64,000 bases of DNA from CAWDMC01 sp963803295 (GTDB lineage Bacteria > Acidobacteriota > Terriglobia > UBA7540). Made by a program: the position numbers and the translations under genes. Below the pieces are notes generated by a model. It was given only the letters and a program-made list of their open reading frames with translations, ran no database searches and was not told where the DNA came from. This document shows positions 33,294 to 42,418 of this stretch, in pieces. The stretch lies in assembly GCA_963803295.1 (NCBI GenBank), contig CAWDMC010000027.1:1-64000 (forward strand), read 5' to 3'. How positions within the stretch are numbered: position 1 is the first letter of the stretch; each line of letters starts with the position of its first letter.

Positions 33294-33644
33294 ATGCCTC
33301 TCTACATCGTTGAGAAGTTGTTTGACGCCGTTACTGTCCTCGACTTACGGGGACGGCTCGTTCTCGGCCCCGAAACGGCGCATCTGCGCGAGAAGGTCCA
33401 CCAGGTTGCCTCCGCTGGCAGCATGAAGATCGTTCTCAAGCTTGAGGGCGTAAGTTACATTGACAGCTCCGGACTCTCCACCCTATTGGCCTGCCTGGTT
33501 TCGACCCGGAAAATGGGTGGAGAACTTAAGCTGAGTCACCTCACTACGCGCGTGCACGATCTACTGCAGATCACCCGTCTGAGCACGATTTTTGAGACTT
33601 ACAACACGGTGGAAGAAGCACGGCGTTCGTTCGATGCCGCTTGA
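33294..33644 (+). CDS. STAS-domain anti-sigma factor antagonist
   Basis: A 116-residue SpoIIAA/RsbV-type protein. It shows FDAVTVLDLRGRLVLG at the N-terminus and the phosphorylatable serine segment VSYIDSSGLSTLLACLVSTRKMGG near residue 55. Such proteins release sigma factors from anti-sigma kinases in a phosphorylation-dependent way. No kinase or phosphatase partner is adjacent, so the partner is unknown. It begins ATG 33294, 265 bp after pnp. Confidence 0.88.
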   Translation: MPLYIVEKLFDAVTVLDLRGRLVLGPETAHLREKVHQVASAGSMKIVLKLEGVSYIDSSGLSTLLACLVSTRKMGGELKLSHLTTRVHDLLQITRLSTIFETYNTVEEARRSFDAA

Positions 33645-33825
33645 GCGCCCGGAGCGCCCGCATACCGGGACAGGCACGGTAACTAGCTGATGTCAATTGA
33701 TGCGTTCTAAAAGATTTGCCGGATGAGGTGGAGCGGATCTCGATTTGGAAAGGCTTTCTAGCGTCACCCGCCTTTGCGGGCCCGGGAGACGCCACCCCAG
33801 CTTAGCGTGCATTTGCGGAGATCCG

Positions 33826-36099
33826 ATGCTCATGCTCGCGTTTCTGGGAATACAGAAGCGCCACCTATGGACGGGCAAGCCAACTCTTGACCGAATTGTA
33901 AGGGCCATCGAACGTGTTCCGGTTCATCACATGCTCAAAGGAGGAATCCCACTAGCTCTTACCGCGTTGATTGTTCTGACGGCCTTTCTTGCCAACGCCC
34001 GGGTCAAAGGCTCGGCCTGTCCCTGCGAAGCAACGCCCGAGATCAAAAACGTTCTGCACCAGTTGAGCGGCGGCCTGGAACTGGACCCCATTGCCCGAGG
34101 GGGAACAGAGGCGGTACTTGGTAAACTACGCCGCCTTATGGCGAACCATCCTGACAACTTGTTCTTGCATCGCACCTATCAGGATATTTCCCGGACTTCG
34201 CTTCCACCCAACCCGGAAGCATTGTCCACTGAATATCGACAGCAACTGCAAGAGCACCCTACCGCTATAGTTTACCAGTACTTATACGCACGCAGTTTGA
34301 TCGGCAGCCAAACTCCCAAAGCCATCGACGGGCTCGAAAAGTTGCTGCAAGCTTCGCCAGATTGGGCTTGGGCTCATCTCGATCTAGCCGAAATATATTT
34401 GACTCCGAATTTCTCGGACCAGCGGAAAGCGCAGGCCTGTCTGGAAGGCTTCATGAGGCTTTGTCCTTCCAATTTGACGGGATACGACCACGCGAGCGAA
34501 ATCGAAGATCCCGTTTTCCTGCGCACCAGCGTTCTGAAGCTACGAGCTTTGATTGGACAGCGGACAGATTGGGAGGTACTACCCTATTATCGGTCTCTGT
34601 GGTCTTTGCAATTCTACTCTTCGCAACCAAGTGAATGGAGCCAGGTTCGAAAACAGGTGGAACAGGATCTCCAGCGACTACGTCCCTTGGGTTTGGTGAA
34701 TGAACCAGGGTGGTTGCTAGCTCTGAGGGATGGCTATAAACTCCTAAGCGACAAAGCTGGGCAGGATTGGGTGCGGGAGCAGTTAAGGGCGCAGATCAGC
34801 ACGCGCCCGAGCGACGCTATGAGCGCTTTCGGGGCGTGGTCCCATGGCAATCCGAATCCCAAACTTGGAGACCCACCGGAAAAGGTCACGGCTCATTGGC
34901 AAGCTCTCCTCAAGGTGACCGATGAGTGGACCCAACAATGGCCGGATCAGGTGGAGCCCTGGTATCAACGACTCTATGCCCTTCGGCATTTAGAGGATGC
35001 GTCGCCAACAGTTGTGGAGAACGCGGGTGAAGCACTACTAAGTGCCTCTGCGAGGCGCGTCGGTGCAAGTCCACCCGCCTTCATAGTCGCAGACGTAGCA
35101 GAGTTGTACTCTCAACACGGTGTGCACCTGGACCAGATCCCAAACATGGTTCGAAGTGCTTTTGCACAATCGGAAAGTGCGCCCAAACCCGTGTTGGATA
35201 CTGTTCCGCAAACAAAAATCAGTGTGGATAACGCTCGCGCTCAGGTGCGTTGCATCGGCTTGCTCGCTCTGACGGAGGCCGAATTGAAAACCGGGCAACT
35301 CGAAGGGTCGCGCGACGCCTTGCGCCAATTGGGCGAGGAATTGAAACGGCACCCGGCCGAGGAACCGGGGTCCGAGATTTTCTGGACCGCTTACCAATCG
35401 AAATATTGGGAACGAATGGCACGGTTGGCGACTTTGGCAAAGCACCCGCTCGACGCCCTGGCTTTCTATCAAAGCGCGCTGCAATTCGTTTCCGATGAAA
35501 ACCTAATGCTAATGGACGGTAACCCTTTGGATCGTGACAGAGAAAGAGCGAAGATGTTGTGGAGCGAGATAGGCGGTAGCGATACAGGGTGGCAGGCTTG
35601 GCTGGCTGCGTCCAAGGTCCGCAAACCGCAAGCCGCAAACGGCCTGGACGTTAACTGGCACAAATGGGTAAAACCGCTGCCGGAATTTGCCGTCACCGAC
35701 CTGCAGGGACGGACGTGGAGTCTCAATGATCTGAAAGACCAGGTTACCTTTGTCAACGTGTGGGCGACTTGGTGCATGCCTTGCCGGCAGGAATTACCGT
35801 TGGTGCAAAAGCTCTACGAGCGGCTTCGAGATCGCAAAGGTCTCCTTTTGGTGACCGTAAATATTGACGACAATCGCGGCTTCCTGGAGCCGTACATCAA
35901 AGAGGGTAAGTTCACTTTTCCCGTTTTACCGGCTCCTTCTCTGTTGACAAAGATCGCGCCGGGTTCGAGCATGCCGCTCAATTGGGTCGTGGATCGTAAC
36001 GGTGTCATTCAGGCGGAATACACTGGCTACGAACCAAACGATGACGCGTGGGTCGAAAAGACTCTAGCGACGATGGATGAAATTGGAAGCCTTGATTAG
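33826..36099 (+). CDS. Membrane-anchored TPR-thioredoxin (TlpA) fusion protein
   Basis: About 757 residues. I prefer ATG 33826 because GGAG lies five bases before it; the frame is open to TTG 33745, and ATG 33931 is a further possibility. A hydrophobic segment (GIPLALTALIVLTAFLAN) near residue 40 anchors the protein, followed by CPCEATPEIKNVL. The long middle is helical and TPR-like (VYQYLYARSLIGSQTPKAIDGLEKLLQASPDWAWAHLDLAEIY). The last 150 residues are a TlpA-like redoxin domain (LPEFAVTDLQGRTWSLNDLK, VNVWATWCMPCRQELPLV) with the CxxC active site and MPLNWVVDRNG. It likely works in the periplasm in disulfide exchange; substrate unknown. Confidence 0.8.
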   Translation: MLMLAFLGIQKRHLWTGKPTLDRIVRAIERVPVHHMLKGGIPLALTALIVLTAFLANARVKGSACPCEATPEIKNVLHQLSGGLELDPIARGGTEAVLGKLRRLMANHPDNLFLHRTYQDISRTSLPPNPEALSTEYRQQLQEHPTAIVYQYLYARSLIGSQTPKAIDGLEKLLQASPDWAWAHLDLAEIYLTPNFSDQRKAQACLEGFMRLCPSNLTGYDHASEIEDPVFLRTSVLKLRALIGQRTDWEVLPYYRSLWSLQFYSSQPSEWSQVRKQVEQDLQRLRPLGLVNEPGWLLALRDGYKLLSDKAGQDWVREQLRAQISTRPSDAMSAFGAWSHGNPNPKLGDPPEKVTAHWQALLKVTDEWTQQWPDQVEPWYQRLYALRHLEDASPTVVENAGEALLSASARRVGASPPAFIVADVAELYSQHGVHLDQIPNMVRSAFAQSESAPKPVLDTVPQTKISVDNARAQVRCIGLLALTEAELKTGQLEGSRDALRQLGEELKRHPAEEPGSEIFWTAYQSKYWERMARLATLAKHPLDALAFYQSALQFVSDENLMLMDGNPLDRDRERAKMLWSEIGGSDTGWQAWLAASKVRKPQAANGLDVNWHKWVKPLPEFAVTDLQGRTWSLNDLKDQVTFVNVWATWCMPCRQELPLVQKLYERLRDRKGLLLVTVNIDDNRGFLEPYIKEGKFTFPVLPAPSLLTKIAPGSSMPLNWVVDRNGVIQAEYTGYEPNDDAWVEKTLATMDEIGSLD

Positions 36100-36831
36100 T
36101 GTCGGTGCGACCGCTCTTGGGTAGATCGTCGGGTGGTCGTCCCGGTCACTTAACGTCAGGTCAGCGCTCTCCCGGTTAAAACGTCGGATTGCCATAGTCT
36201 TTACACAATTAACCAGGGCCTTACCCTTTCCAAAGGCTCCAACCTAATGTCCGTGGAAGTCAAGATTCCAGAGTGTTGCGAAATGCAGCACTTCTGGGAT
36301 TTTCTCACTTCGAATTCTCCCAATTCACTCGCTAACCCATTGCAAATGGACAGGTCAAAAAATAGTGTCTCATCTGTCTCATTTGTCTCCATTGTCTCAT
36401 TTTCATGGATCACAATTGGGAATGGTGGCTAGGGGCGTGGTGTGCGCCGAGACGGGACTTGTGTTTGCGTTTTTAGCGCCTCCGGCTTTAGCCCGGCAAT
36501 CACGGATTCAAAGCTGGCGCCACATCGATCTGGCATGGCCTATGACTCCATGTTTCCAAGGAAGGAATCATGGCAGAGTGAAAAGAAATCTGCTGAAACG
36601 GACCCACGATGTTATTGAGAACACACGAGGGCTGCGATGGTCAGGCCCTACAAGCGCGCTGCTCCTCCATAAAAGAAGAACTGGCGAATAGCAGAACTGA
36701 CGGTCCGCTCCAGGGCAGGTTCCGACGAGCCGCTCAGGACCGAGGAGCCAAAGGCTTCGGATTTCCGGATGCAACCATTCCGATCTCAGCTAATATTGAG
36801 CTTCAACGCAACAATGATGGAGGATCCTTTG
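36100..36831. other. Intergenic region of about 0.7 kb
   Basis: No convincing gene. It contains four near-tandem GTCTCATTT-type units at about 36365-36405 (minus strand: ATGAGACA), spaced 9-10 bp. GGAGG ahead of the aldehyde dehydrogenase start lies at 36819-36825. Confidence 0.4.
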
Positions 36832-38307
36832 ATGGAGGCCACCGCAGTTCGAAGCGCGATCAATCCCGGCCAACTGTGGATCGACGGCAAGCGGGTGGGA
36901 TGTACGTCGGGTAGAACCATAGACGTCACCAATCCCGCGACGGGCGAGGTGTTGACCACGGTTCAGCGCGGCGAATCTCCCGACGTGGATCGCGCCGTGC
37001 AAGCCGCCCGACGCGCCTTCGAAAGCGGAACTTGGCCCAATCTGAACGCCTCCGAACGCAGCAGGCTGCTGTGGCGAATCGGCGACTTGATCGGGCAGCG
37101 CCTGGATGAACTGGCCATGCTCGAATCGCTCAACGCCGGAAAGCCGCTGAAGAGTGCTCGCGGCGGGGATATCGAGCCGGCCGCTGACATCTTCCAGTAT
37201 TACGCGGGCTGGGCACGCCAGCCGCACGGCGAAGTGATCCCGGTGGACGGGCCGTATTTCAATTACACCCTGCGCGAGCCGGTGGGCGTGGTCGGCATGA
37301 TTACAGCCTGGAATTATCCCATGCTGCTGGCCGCCTGGAAGGTGGCTCCAGCGCTCGCAACGGGGTGCACTTGCGTTATCAAGCCTTCGGAGATGACCCC
37401 GCTCACAACCTTGCGGCTCGCCGAGATCTGCCAGGAAGCGGGCGTTCCCGATGGCGTGGTTAACGTGGTTACAGGATACGGTCCCGAAGCAGGCGACGCT
37501 CTCGGCCGCCATATGGACGTCGATAAAGTGGCGTTTACCGGCAGCATCCGCACTGCCCGTGCGCTGCTTAAAGCCTCGGGTGAGAGCAACCTGAAGAGGC
37601 TGTCGCTCGAACTCGGCGGCAAATCGCCGAACATCATCTTTCCCGATGCGGACCTGGATAAGGCCATTCCCGCCGCCTTCTGGGCGATCTACGCCAACAA
37701 GGGCGAAGTCTGTTCAGCGGGATCTCGCCTGCTGCTGCACGCTAGCATTCACGACGAGTTCCTCGAGCGCCTGGTAGACAAAGCGAAGAAGATGCGGGTA
37801 GGTGATCCGCTCGATCCCGCCACCGAAATGGGAACGCAGATTTCCCAGGCGCAACTCGATCGCATTCTCGGATACATCGACGCTGGCAAACGTGAGGGCG
37901 CGAAGCTACTCTGCGGCGGCGAACGCGATATCGAGGGCGACAAGTCGAAGGGGTTCTATGTCAAGCCCACGGTCTTCGCGGACGTGAAACCCGGCATGAA
38001 GATAGCCCAGGAAGAAATCTTCGGCCCGGTCCTGGCCGCCATGAAGTTCCACAACGAAGAGGAAGCCGTCTCGATCGCAAACGGCACTGTCTATGGTCTC
38101 GTTTCCGCGATCTGGACGAAGGACATTCAGTTGGCCCACCGGCTGGCTAAGCAGATCAAGGCCGGAGTCGTATGGATTAATACCTATAACGGCTTCGATA
38201 GCGCTACGCCGTTCGGCGGTTACAAGCAGTCGGGCTTCGGGCGCGAAATGGGCGCTCACGCACTCGAATCGTATACGCAGGTGAAATCGGTGTGGGTGGC
38301 CCTTTGA
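36832..38307 (+). CDS. Aldehyde dehydrogenase (BADH/gamma-glutamyl aldehyde type)
   Basis: A 491-residue NAD(P)-dependent ALDH. It has YFNYTLREPVGVVGMITAWNYPM, the Rossmann FTGSIRTARALLKAS, the catalytic Glu in LSLELGGKSPNIIF, catalytic Cys in NKGEVCSAGSRLLLH and the C-terminal YNGFDSATPFGGYKQSGFGRE. Start at ATG 36832 has GGAGG eight bases upstream; the frame is open from 36769. Together with the GS-like ligase, iron alcohol dehydrogenase and permease downstream, it could oxidise a gamma-glutamyl amino-aldehyde. Betaine aldehyde dehydrogenase is the alternative. Confidence 0.92.
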   Translation: MEATAVRSAINPGQLWIDGKRVGCTSGRTIDVTNPATGEVLTTVQRGESPDVDRAVQAARRAFESGTWPNLNASERSRLLWRIGDLIGQRLDELAMLESLNAGKPLKSARGGDIEPAADIFQYYAGWARQPHGEVIPVDGPYFNYTLREPVGVVGMITAWNYPMLLAAWKVAPALATGCTCVIKPSEMTPLTTLRLAEICQEAGVPDGVVNVVTGYGPEAGDALGRHMDVDKVAFTGSIRTARALLKASGESNLKRLSLELGGKSPNIIFPDADLDKAIPAAFWAIYANKGEVCSAGSRLLLHASIHDEFLERLVDKAKKMRVGDPLDPATEMGTQISQAQLDRILGYIDAGKREGAKLLCGGERDIEGDKSKGFYVKPTVFADVKPGMKIAQEEIFGPVLAAMKFHNEEEAVSIANGTVYGLVSAIWTKDIQLAHRLAKQIKAGVVWINTYNGFDSATPFGGYKQSGFGREMGAHALESYTQVKSVWVAL

Positions 38308-38350
38308 GAAGAGTTTCCCTCCACAGAGTTTTACGCTTGAAGGTTAACGC

Positions 38351-38367
38351 TAATCGTTATACGATTA
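38351..38367. promoter_or_regulatory. 17-bp perfect palindrome, probable HigA operator
   Basis: TAATCGT-TAT-ACGATTA is a perfect inverted repeat immediately upstream of the higB start at 38372, in the position expected for the autoregulatory site of an HTH antitoxin; its centre overlaps a TATACG -10-like hexamer. Confidence 0.7.
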
Positions 38368-38371
38368 GGAT

Positions 38372-38650
38372 GTGATCAGGTCGTTTCGATCTAAGCAGGC
38401 AGAGCAGATTCACGCAAGGCAGAGGGTCAAACGCTTCCAAGCCGTTGAACGAATCGCGCAGCGCCGGCTGCGGCAATTGGATATCGCCGTCGAGCTTCGT
38501 GATTTAGCGTCGCCACCCGGCAATCACTTGGAAGGGCTCAAGGGAAACCGAAAAGGCCAATACAGCATCCGTATCAACGATCAGTGGCGCATCTGCTTTG
38601 TATGGCGCGACGGAAACGCGTACGAGGTTGATATTGTGGATTACCACTAG
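38372..38650 (+). CDS. higB: HigB-type toxin (RelE fold)
   Basis: A 92-residue protein with the HigB C-terminal signature GQYSIRINDQWRICFVWRDGNAYEVDIVDYH and GLKGNRKG, and a basic N-terminus. HigB toxins cleave ribosome-bound mRNA. GTG 38372 is the start; it follows the operator palindrome by four bases. The toxin precedes the antitoxin, the usual HigBA order. The pair sits inside an amine-catabolism-like cluster, between aldehyde dehydrogenase and the GS genes. Confidence 0.9.
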   Translation: MIRSFRSKQAEQIHARQRVKRFQAVERIAQRRLRQLDIAVELRDLASPPGNHLEGLKGNRKGQYSIRINDQWRICFVWRDGNAYEVDIVDYH

Positions 38651-38658
38651 GAGTGATT

Positions 38659-38982
38659 ATGAGCAAATCGAAGAAGTTGCCGCCCATTCACCCGGGCGAG
38701 ATTCTCCGCGAGGATTTCATGAGACCCCTCAGTTTGACCATGAATAAGCTGGCAATGGACCTGCACGTGCCCGTGACGCGTATAGCTGAGATCGTTCATG
38801 AGCGCCGCGGAATCACCCCCGACACCGCTCTACGGCTTGGAAGGTACTTCAACACAAGCGGGCGATTCTGGCTCAATGCCCAAGCCGCCTACGATCTCGA
38901 AGTCGCAGAGGAAGAACTACAACAGGCGATAAACCGAGACGTTCACCCTGCACACACTTCGATTCAAATATCGGGAATCTGA
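38659..38982 (+). CDS. higA: HigA antitoxin (XRE-type HTH)
   Basis: A 107-residue protein from ATG 38659 (8 bp after the toxin stop; an in-frame GTG lies at 38653). It contains the HigA motif IHPGEILREDFMRPLSLTMNKLAMDLHVPVTRIAEIVHERRGITPDTALRLGRYFNTSGRFWLN, which includes the helix-turn-helix. It neutralises HigB and represses the operon, probably at 38351-38367. Confidence 0.92.
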   Translation: MSKSKKLPPIHPGEILREDFMRPLSLTMNKLAMDLHVPVTRIAEIVHERRGITPDTALRLGRYFNTSGRFWLNAQAAYDLEVAEEELQQAINRDVHPAHTSIQISGI

Positions 38983-39000
38983 CGCCGACAGCCCGCGTCC

Positions 39001-39249
39001 ATGCAACGTACCGACAAGTCAATGAACCTTAATACCATCGAGAAACCCAGCCTTGACCTCATTACCCAACGCAGCATCACCAGGACCAAGGTTGGCGGCT
39101 TCGCGTTTGGCGGGGAATCTCAGCGTGAATTTCGAAGACTTGGCAGGAGCGGAAAGTCCGGTCTTGGGAAGGGATGTGTCTGCGTTCTCGTGGGGGGCGT
39201 CGCAGGAGACGCCCTGTTGGCGCAGGTTTGGTCGCCGCAATCTTGCTAA
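39001..39249 (+). pseudogene. 5' remnant of a second GS-like gene
   Basis: The ORF starts with a segment (SLDLITQRSITRTKVGGFAFGG, about residues 17-38) that matches the N-terminus of the GS-family ligase 700 bp downstream (QDLLTQHSITKVKVGGFDIDG). Most differences in this stretch fall at third codon positions, suggesting a paralogue that once was under selection. After residue 40 the similarity ends in frame, though the GS-like wording is lost completely. No function is expected. Confidence 0.55.
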
Positions 39250-39283
39250 CGCTACTTTGGCCCATGTCCTCTGTCGCTACTCC

Positions 39284-39640
39284 GCATTGGAGGTCTGGGT
39301 TGTGGACGAGAATGGCCATGCCGTAGAAGGTATAACTGTCCGGCTCACTTGGCAGAACTACTCGACGGAAACTGAGGGACATGAGCAGGATTTGAACACC
39401 GATGAGAATGGCCACGTCGTCTTTCAGGCCCGGAAGTCCAGGGTATCGATTCTTCATCGAATCTTCGGCACGATACGATCGGCGACCGGGGGAGTACATG
39501 CGAGTTTTGGCGTTCACGCCACAGTGTTTGCTTTCGGATTAGGGCTCGAAGGGTCTGCGGTGACTGGCGACTGCCTCACAGATTGGACGGGCAGACCTGA
39601 TCATATGGAATCAAGAATAGTAGCCAAACCAATGCTCTAG
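39284..39640 (+). pseudogene. Ig-like / carboxypeptidase-regulatory-like domain, N-terminally truncated
   Basis: The open frame (extends back to 39053) shows a recognisable beta-sandwich pattern from about 39284: ALEVWVVDENGHAVEGITVRLTWQNYS and LNTDENGHVVFQARK, like carboxypeptidase regulatory-like domains in secreted proteins. There is no signal peptide or plausible start close to the domain, and the upstream part of the frame overlaps the GS-like remnant in another phase. Probably the tail of a gene fused to or truncated by the remnant. Function cannot be given. Confidence 0.4.
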
Positions 39641-39712
39641 ACGCAACTGACGCCCCCCTGAGGCGGGCCTGGCTACTGCGGCTGGATTGACCAAGAACAA
39701 CATATAATCTCC

Positions 39713-41068
39713 ATGGATATTATTCAAATCCAAGACCTCCTCACCCAGCACAGTATCACCAAGGTCAAAGTCGGTGGATTCGACATCGATGGCGTGCTGC
39801 GCGGCAAGTACATCAGTCCGGAGAAATTCGCCTCGGCAGCCGAAAGTGGACTCGGATTCTGCGACGTCATCTTTGGCTGGGATTCGTCCGATGCGCTCTA
39901 CGACAACGTCAAGGTGACGGGCTGGCACACTGGGTATCCCGACACACCTACGCGCATCGATCTGGATACTTTTCGCCTGATCCCTTGGGAACCGGCCACC
40001 GCTTTCTTCATTCTGGACTTCTTCGACAAAGCCGGGAAACCACTAGCCGTGTCGCCGCGCCAAGTGCTGCAGAAGGTCATCGTCAAGGCCGAGCGCATGG
40101 GATTCCAGCCGATGGGCGCGGCTGAGTACGAGTTCTTTATCTTCAAGGAGGATTCGCACACCGTACGCGACAAGCACTATCGCGACCTGCGTCCGCTTTC
40201 GCCCGGCATGTTTGGATACAGTGTGCAGCGCACCGGCGTCTATTCGGAGTTGGCCCACCTGCTCATCGACTCGCTGCGCGCCTTTAACGTGGAACTCGAG
40301 GGGTTCCACACCGAGACTGGTCCGGGGGTCTACGAAACAGCCATCAAGGTGGACTCGGCCCTGCGTATGGCTGATAAAGCTGCGCTCTTCAAGTCGGCGG
40401 TGAAACAGATTTGCGCCCGCAGCGGTCTCATCGCCACGTTCATGGCCAAGTGGAACGCGAACTTACCGGGTTCGAGCGGCCACCTGCATGAGAGCCTGTG
40501 GAATCGCGAGGGAGAGCACAACCTGTTTTTCGATGCAGCGAGTCCCGATCGCATGTCTGCCTTGATGAAGCATTTCATAGCCGGGCAAGTGGAGCTAATG
40601 CCCGAGATCACGGCGCTTGTCTGCCCGACGGTAAACTCCTACAAACGGCTCGTACCAGGAGTCTGGGCGCCGACCAACGCCACCTGGGGCGTCGACAACC
40701 GAACCGCAGCCTTACGAGCCATCACCGGGCCTTCACCGAAGGCGGTTCGGGTAGAATACCGGCTCGCCGGCGCCGATATGAACCCCTACCTGGCGATTGC
40801 CGCCAGTCTGGCTTCCGGACTATACGGCATCGAACACAAATTGAAGCTGCCCGAGCCCTGCGGCTCCAACGCCTACGCCTCAAACGCGCCGGCCCTGCCC
40901 CGCTCGCTCGATGAAGCCACGCGCTTACTCGAACGCAGCCAGGTCGCCGCCGAACTGCTAGGCGAAGAGTTCCTGGATCACTATGTGCGCACACGCGAGT
41001 GGGAGGTCCGTCAGTTCGAGCGTGCGGTCACAGATTGGGAGCTGGAGCGATATTTCGAAATCATCTGA
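39713..41068 (+). CDS. Glutamine synthetase family ligase (gamma-glutamylamine synthetase type)
   Basis: A 451-residue GS fold enzyme. N-terminal beta-Grasp: ITKVKVGGFDIDGVLRGKYI. Catalytic part: AAEYEFFIFKED (metal Glu), GFHTETGPGVYETAI, FMAKWNANLPGSSGHLHESLW (metal His), SYKRLVPGVWAPTNATWGVDNRTAALR (ATP/phosphate) and VEYRLAGADMNPYLA (Arg, Glu). The N-terminal wording (no standard GS beginning) and gene context fit non-canonical ligases such as PuuA/IpuC/GlnA4, which gamma-glutamylate amines rather than ammonia. The adjacent alcohol dehydrogenase, permease and ALDH support this. Classical GlnA is not excluded, but unlikely. Confidence 0.88.
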   Translation: MDIIQIQDLLTQHSITKVKVGGFDIDGVLRGKYISPEKFASAAESGLGFCDVIFGWDSSDALYDNVKVTGWHTGYPDTPTRIDLDTFRLIPWEPATAFFILDFFDKAGKPLAVSPRQVLQKVIVKAERMGFQPMGAAEYEFFIFKEDSHTVRDKHYRDLRPLSPGMFGYSVQRTGVYSELAHLLIDSLRAFNVELEGFHTETGPGVYETAIKVDSALRMADKAALFKSAVKQICARSGLIATFMAKWNANLPGSSGHLHESLWNREGEHNLFFDAASPDRMSALMKHFIAGQVELMPEITALVCPTVNSYKRLVPGVWAPTNATWGVDNRTAALRAITGPSPKAVRVEYRLAGADMNPYLAIAASLASGLYGIEHKLKLPEPCGSNAYASNAPALPRSLDEATRLLERSQVAAELLGEEFLDHYVRTREWEVRQFERAVTDWELERYFEII

Positions 41069-41105
41069 CTCGATTCGGTGCACCGCAGTCAACACCACCC
41101 CTGGC

Positions 41106-41228
41106 CCCCTCCTCATCTAAGACTCATCTGAGGAGGGGAGTTATGAATTCCCCTCCTTGGTTAAGACTTGGTTAAGGAGGGGGGTAAGGGGCGGTTGGCT
41201 AAAATTCCCCTCCTTGGCTAAGGAGGGG
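41106..41228. repeat. Three CCCCTCCTT/AAGGAGGGG hairpins in series
   Basis: Hairpin A: CCCCTCCTCA (41106-41115) / TGAGGAGGGG (41129-41138). B: CCCCTCCTT (41150-41158) / AAGGAGGGG (41174-41182). C: CCCCTCCTT (41207-41215) / AAGGAGGGG (41220-41228). B and C share the flanks AATTCCCCTCCTTGG and GGTAA. They fill most of the gap between the GS-like and iron alcohol dehydrogenase genes. Confidence 0.75.
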
Positions 41229-41252
41229 GTAAAGGGGGGTGGTTGCCGGACT

Positions 41253-42410
41253 ATGATCTCCATTTTTTCCTTCCCCACCCGCGTCATTTTCGGACCCGGC
41301 GCCGTTGACCAGACGGCGGATGCCGCTCGATCGCTGGGCATGCGCCATCCACTGATTGTGACCGATCCCGGTATCGTAACTGCCGGCCTGCTCGATCGGG
41401 TCAGAGCACCGCTTCGGCAAGCGGGTTTAGGCGTCGCTACATTCGATCGGGTGGAGGGTAATCCCACTGAAGCGAGCGTCCTCCCGGGAGTCGAGATCTA
41501 CCAGGGCGAGCGCTGTGACGGGATCATCGCCGTGGGCGGCGGCAGTTCGCTTGACGCTGGAAAGGCCATCCGCCTCAGGATCACCCATACCCTGCACCTC
41601 GGAGAATACGACGACCTGAAGAATGGCGGCGACCAGATCAATGCCAATCTGCCGCCCATGATTGCCATCGCCACCACCTCAGGGACGGGCAGCGAGGTGG
41701 GACGCAGCACCGTCATCACCTTGAAGGCGACGGGTCGCAAGACGGTAATCTTCAGTCCTCATCTCATGCCGAACCTTGCCATTGAGGATCCGGAGTTGAC
41801 GCTCGAGCTGCCCGCGCGCATCACGGCCGCAACGGGCATGGACGCGATGACTCACAACCTCGAAGCGTATCTCTCAAAGGGCTACCACCCCATGTGCGAC
41901 GCTATAGCCCTGCGCGGGGTAGAGATGGTGAATCGCCATTTGCGTACGGCGGTCCATGAAGGCCATAACCTGGACGCGCGCACAGAAATGATGGCCGCCT
42001 CCATGATGGGCGCTGTGGCTTTCCAGAAGGGTCTCGGCACGGTCCACTCGCTGGCGCATCCGCTCTCGACCGTGGCCGGGCTCCATCACGGCCTCACTAA
42101 CGCCATCTTGCTGCCCCACGTGATGCGATTCAACCGGCAGGTAGTGCGGGATCGTCTCGTGGATATCGCGCGGGCCCTGGGCGTCGATACCCCGAGCCTC
42201 TCGCCGGATGACGCCGCTAACGCTGCCATCACCGCGATCGAGCAGTTGAACGCCGATATCGGGATTCCGAAGCGCTTGCGCGATGCCGGCGTGCAGGAAG
42301 AGATGATCCCGGTGATGGTCCCTAAAGCGATGGAAGACGGTTGCCACCAGTTGAATCCACGTCCCACCTCGGCTGAGGATATGCTGGGGCTGTATCGCGA
42401 AGCTTTTTGA
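41253..42410 (+). CDS. Iron-containing alcohol dehydrogenase
   Basis: 385 residues from ATG 41253; the open frame back to 41157 is translated hairpin repeat and is rejected. Family III ADH: IFSFPTRVIFGPGAVDQ, NAD site GGGSSLDAGKAI, ATTSGTGSEVG, and the iron ligands in ATGMDAMTHNLEAYLSKGYHPM (Asp) and VHSLAHPLSTVAGLHHGLTNAILLPHVMRFN (His residues). It would interconvert an alcohol and aldehyde, here plausibly a gamma-glutamyl amino-alcohol. Its TGA is next to or overlaps the permease start. Confidence 0.93.
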   Translation: MISIFSFPTRVIFGPGAVDQTADAARSLGMRHPLIVTDPGIVTAGLLDRVRAPLRQAGLGVATFDRVEGNPTEASVLPGVEIYQGERCDGIIAVGGGSSLDAGKAIRLRITHTLHLGEYDDLKNGGDQINANLPPMIAIATTSGTGSEVGRSTVITLKATGRKTVIFSPHLMPNLAIEDPELTLELPARITAATGMDAMTHNLEAYLSKGYHPMCDAIALRGVEMVNRHLRTAVHEGHNLDARTEMMAASMMGAVAFQKGLGTVHSLAHPLSTVAGLHHGLTNAILLPHVMRFNRQVVRDRLVDIARALGVDTPSLSPDDAANAAITAIEQLNADIGIPKRLRDAGVQEEMIPVMVPKAMEDGCHQLNPRPTSAEDMLGLYREAF

Positions 42411-42418
42411 GTGCCGCC

